Below the pieces are notes generated by a model, which worked only from the letters and a program-made list of their open reading frames with translations, did no database searches and was not told the DNA's origin. A stretch of 5,492 nt of DNA, taken from contig JAIYAI010000241.1 in NCBI GenBank assembly GCA_027489135.1, positions 1 through 5,492 of the forward strand, in the 5' to 3' direction. Shown here one piece after another: positions 5,301 through 5,492 of the stretch; position 1 is the first letter of the stretch, and each line of letters begins with the position of its first letter. Both the position numbers and the translations under genes were made by a program. Source of the DNA: Acetobacteraceae bacterium. Its GTDB lineage: Bacteria; Pseudomonadota; Alphaproteobacteria; Acetobacterales; Acetobacteraceae.

Positions 5301-5492
5301 CTGGGCTCCGCCGGCGTCGACAAGCTCGTCATCAAGAGCGCGCTGGCTGATCTCAGCGGCCTCGGCCTGGTCAACTGGACCGCCGGGATCGACGTGCTGC
5401 AGATCGGCGGCACCAACGGCGATGACAGCATCAAGGGCTCGTCGCTCGGCGACTCGATCGCCGGCAGCAAGGGCGCCGATACGCTGGAGGGC
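2337..5492 (+). CDS. Large RTX-type repeat protein, probable type I-secreted adhesin or surface protein (3' end outside window)
   Basis: The frame from ATG 2337 was read codon by codon and stays open for 1052 codons to the last base, so the protein is C-terminally incomplete. An in-frame TGA at 2298-2300 and AGGGA 9 nt upstream fix the start. Residues 1-45 form a Trp-rich cap (W7, W14, W20), a Pro run (23-30) and VPGPDNDV (35-42), a layout recalled from N-termini of bacterial beta-strand-repeat surface proteins. There is no hydrophobic signal peptide, which fits export by a C-terminal signal. Residues 46-172 are a less regular Gly/Thr/Asn-rich beta-type stretch. Residues 173-982 hold long repeats beginning at YAG or YGG (173, 379, 571, 763, 957). 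Residues 1026-1052 are degenerate RTX nonapeptides (GDDSIKG, GDSIAG, GADTLEG), the calcium-binding motif of haemolysin-type proteins. Composition is extreme in Gly, Ala, Thr, Ser and Leu, with only one cysteine (Cys275). Adhesion or biofilm function is inferred from architecture; an enzyme domain or S-layer role downstream is not excluded. Confidence 0.85.
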   Translation, partial: MAIPATWNTASGDWFVAANWDEPNPNPPPPTLHYVPGPDNDVNIPDNSGILTPFTVTYAGTSTINTLASTRAVTLEFQTGALTIDNGGGTGVFIENGIFNVASGFVLTNNAGTLSFNGGHLAGTMAGSGTFRFINGTFDLDTGLSMTVANWLLSYQVGSATVSTTNLNTDLTYAGSFTIDSPFGNAAILNLNSHTLTLTGTSALAGNVFGPGTVQILGNATISSGNYSGGVLLQVAKTVSQTGSVSQAGGYGLLGTLQVDAGASYTITTASGIACLGNPDQALIVNNGSFADNGVSVNASRLDVGFTNGAGATLSVAAGATLKIGFADFRGVTSSLYNGAITGAGTLWLGGASTLNTTTLTVGAILASDSTTLGRNLTYGGDFTLAVFSTLELGSRTLTLSGTSDFTTGFNTVDGPGTLRITGSSTIGAVTIGADAAATLRNSGASTQTAGITLRAGSTLQNDAGKTYTLAGGDITLIDGSTVTNAGTFLVTTANTAFHAISGGSFTNTGTVTIDAGATLQFSSGSSATLGGTVGGAGALVLAGTGAVNTQIGTTALTMAGVTTLGVDLDYAGAFTFGSFGRINLAGHTLTLSGTAALNGGFNSIDGSGTLKVTGSATLNGFAAGVSAGVTLQNSGAVTQTGSITLDKAGSLLNDATRTYTLAGGDLTLIDGSTVTNNGTFLVTTANTAFHAISGGSFTNAGTLTVGAGATLQFAPGSTATLGGTVGGAGSLVLAGTIAVNTQIGTTALTMAGVTTLGVDVDYAGAFTFGAFARINLASHTLTLSGTSTLTGGFNRIDGSGTLKVAGSATFAGFSTGVTAGVTLQNAGTITQTDSITLDAGSTLQNDAGKTYTLAGGDITLIAGSAVTNAGTLLVNTANTALHAISGGSFTNAGTLTVGAGATLQLGANGGTATLGGTIGGGGSLVIGTAALNAAIGTGALTLGFGGTTLLGLNMTYAGAFDIDPFATLALNGRTLTLTGSVLIDGNLLGSAGVDKLVIKSALADLSGLGLVNWTAGIDVLQIGGTNGDDSIKGSSLGDSIAGSKGADTLEG
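2853..3470 (+). repeat. First, diverged copy of the long repeat (206 residues)
   Basis: This unit begins with TYAGSFTI and contains NLNSHTLTLTGT, both clearly related to the start of later units. Its second half (about residues 265-370) keeps only the pattern of short beta-type phrases such as GATLSV and GAGTLWLGG. It is 14 residues longer than the next two units and contains the only cysteine of the visible protein. It is probably the oldest copy or one released from homogenising recombination. Confidence 0.65.
3471..5204 (+). repeat. Three tandem repeats with 576-bp (192-residue) period
   Basis: Units start at the YAG/YGG anchor at 3471, 4047 and 4623, spaced exactly 576 bp; the last runs 582 bp to 5205, where a fifth, partial unit begins and fades near 5283. 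A second anchor, TYTLAGGD, occurs at 3735, 4311 and 4887, again exactly 576 bp apart. From 3735 and 4311 the two full periods differ at about 36 of 192 residues by hand count, and share exact DNA runs of more than 40 bp around AISGGSFTN. Each unit consists of smaller phrases such as GxTLxV, HTLTLSGT and GGAGxLVLAG, consistent with successive turns of a beta-helix or beta-solenoid. Confidence 0.9.
5418..5492 (+). other. Start of RTX (haemolysin-type calcium-binding) nonapeptide repeats
   Basis: Residues 1028-1052 read as three successive nine-residue units: GDDSIKGSS, LGDSIAGSK and GADTLEG, the last cut by the window end. Each has the Asp, the large aliphatic residue and the Gly at the spacing of the GGxGxDxUx motif, though the leading glycines are partly lost. 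In this family such units bind calcium in a beta-roll and precede a C-terminal type I secretion signal. A linker (about 983-1025) with VDKL, VNWTAGIDVLQI separates them from the long repeats. Confidence 0.8.

Noticed and set aside
1..5492. tRNA or rRNA genes
   Set aside because: No cloverleaf-like segment or conserved rRNA stretch was seen on either strand in the non-coding gaps, though a covariance search was not possible.

Overview
The window is very G+C-rich throughout, and every gene in it shows strong G/C preference at third codon positions. The bL31 protein (cysteine-poor, with DIHP, a GKEGDT segment and DPKSHPAWTG) is of the type found in Alphaproteobacteria. With the base composition, this suggests a high-GC alphaproteobacterium, possibly of the Acetobacteraceae/Rhodospirillales. 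That placement is inference from one short ribosomal protein and composition.

Layout: positions 1-61 hold a perfect 20-bp palindrome and a hairpin lying downstream of the first gene. Positions 62-1726 (minus strand) encode a complete Na+/phosphate cotransporter-family protein with a C-terminal PhoU-like domain, resembling E. coli YjbB. A divergent intergenic region (1727-1885) carries a plausible promoter for rpmE, with an inverted repeat filling its spacer. rpmE (1886-2113, plus) encodes ribosomal protein bL31 and is followed by a strong GC hairpin (2121-2140). A stretch of about 196 bp (2141-2336), partly lower in G+C, leads into a very large open frame that starts at 2337 and is still open at the last base (5492).

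The large frame is the main content of the window: 1052 codons with no stop, translated by hand codon by codon. It encodes a Gly/Ala/Thr/Ser/Leu-rich secreted protein without an N-terminal signal peptide. It has a Trp-rich N-terminal cap, a tandem array with an exact 576-bp (192-residue) period in its best-preserved part, and the start of RTX-type calcium-binding nonapeptides at the window edge. The best reading is a giant RTX adhesin or surface protein exported by a type I secretion system. Its C-terminus and any secretion genes lie beyond the window.

The transporter and rpmE are ordinary chromosomal genes transcribed divergently. The RTX gene looks like a separately transcribed accessory gene placed after the rpmE terminator. 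Nothing shows a functional link between the three. The long antisense frames opposite the repeat gene are by-products of its composition and periodicity.
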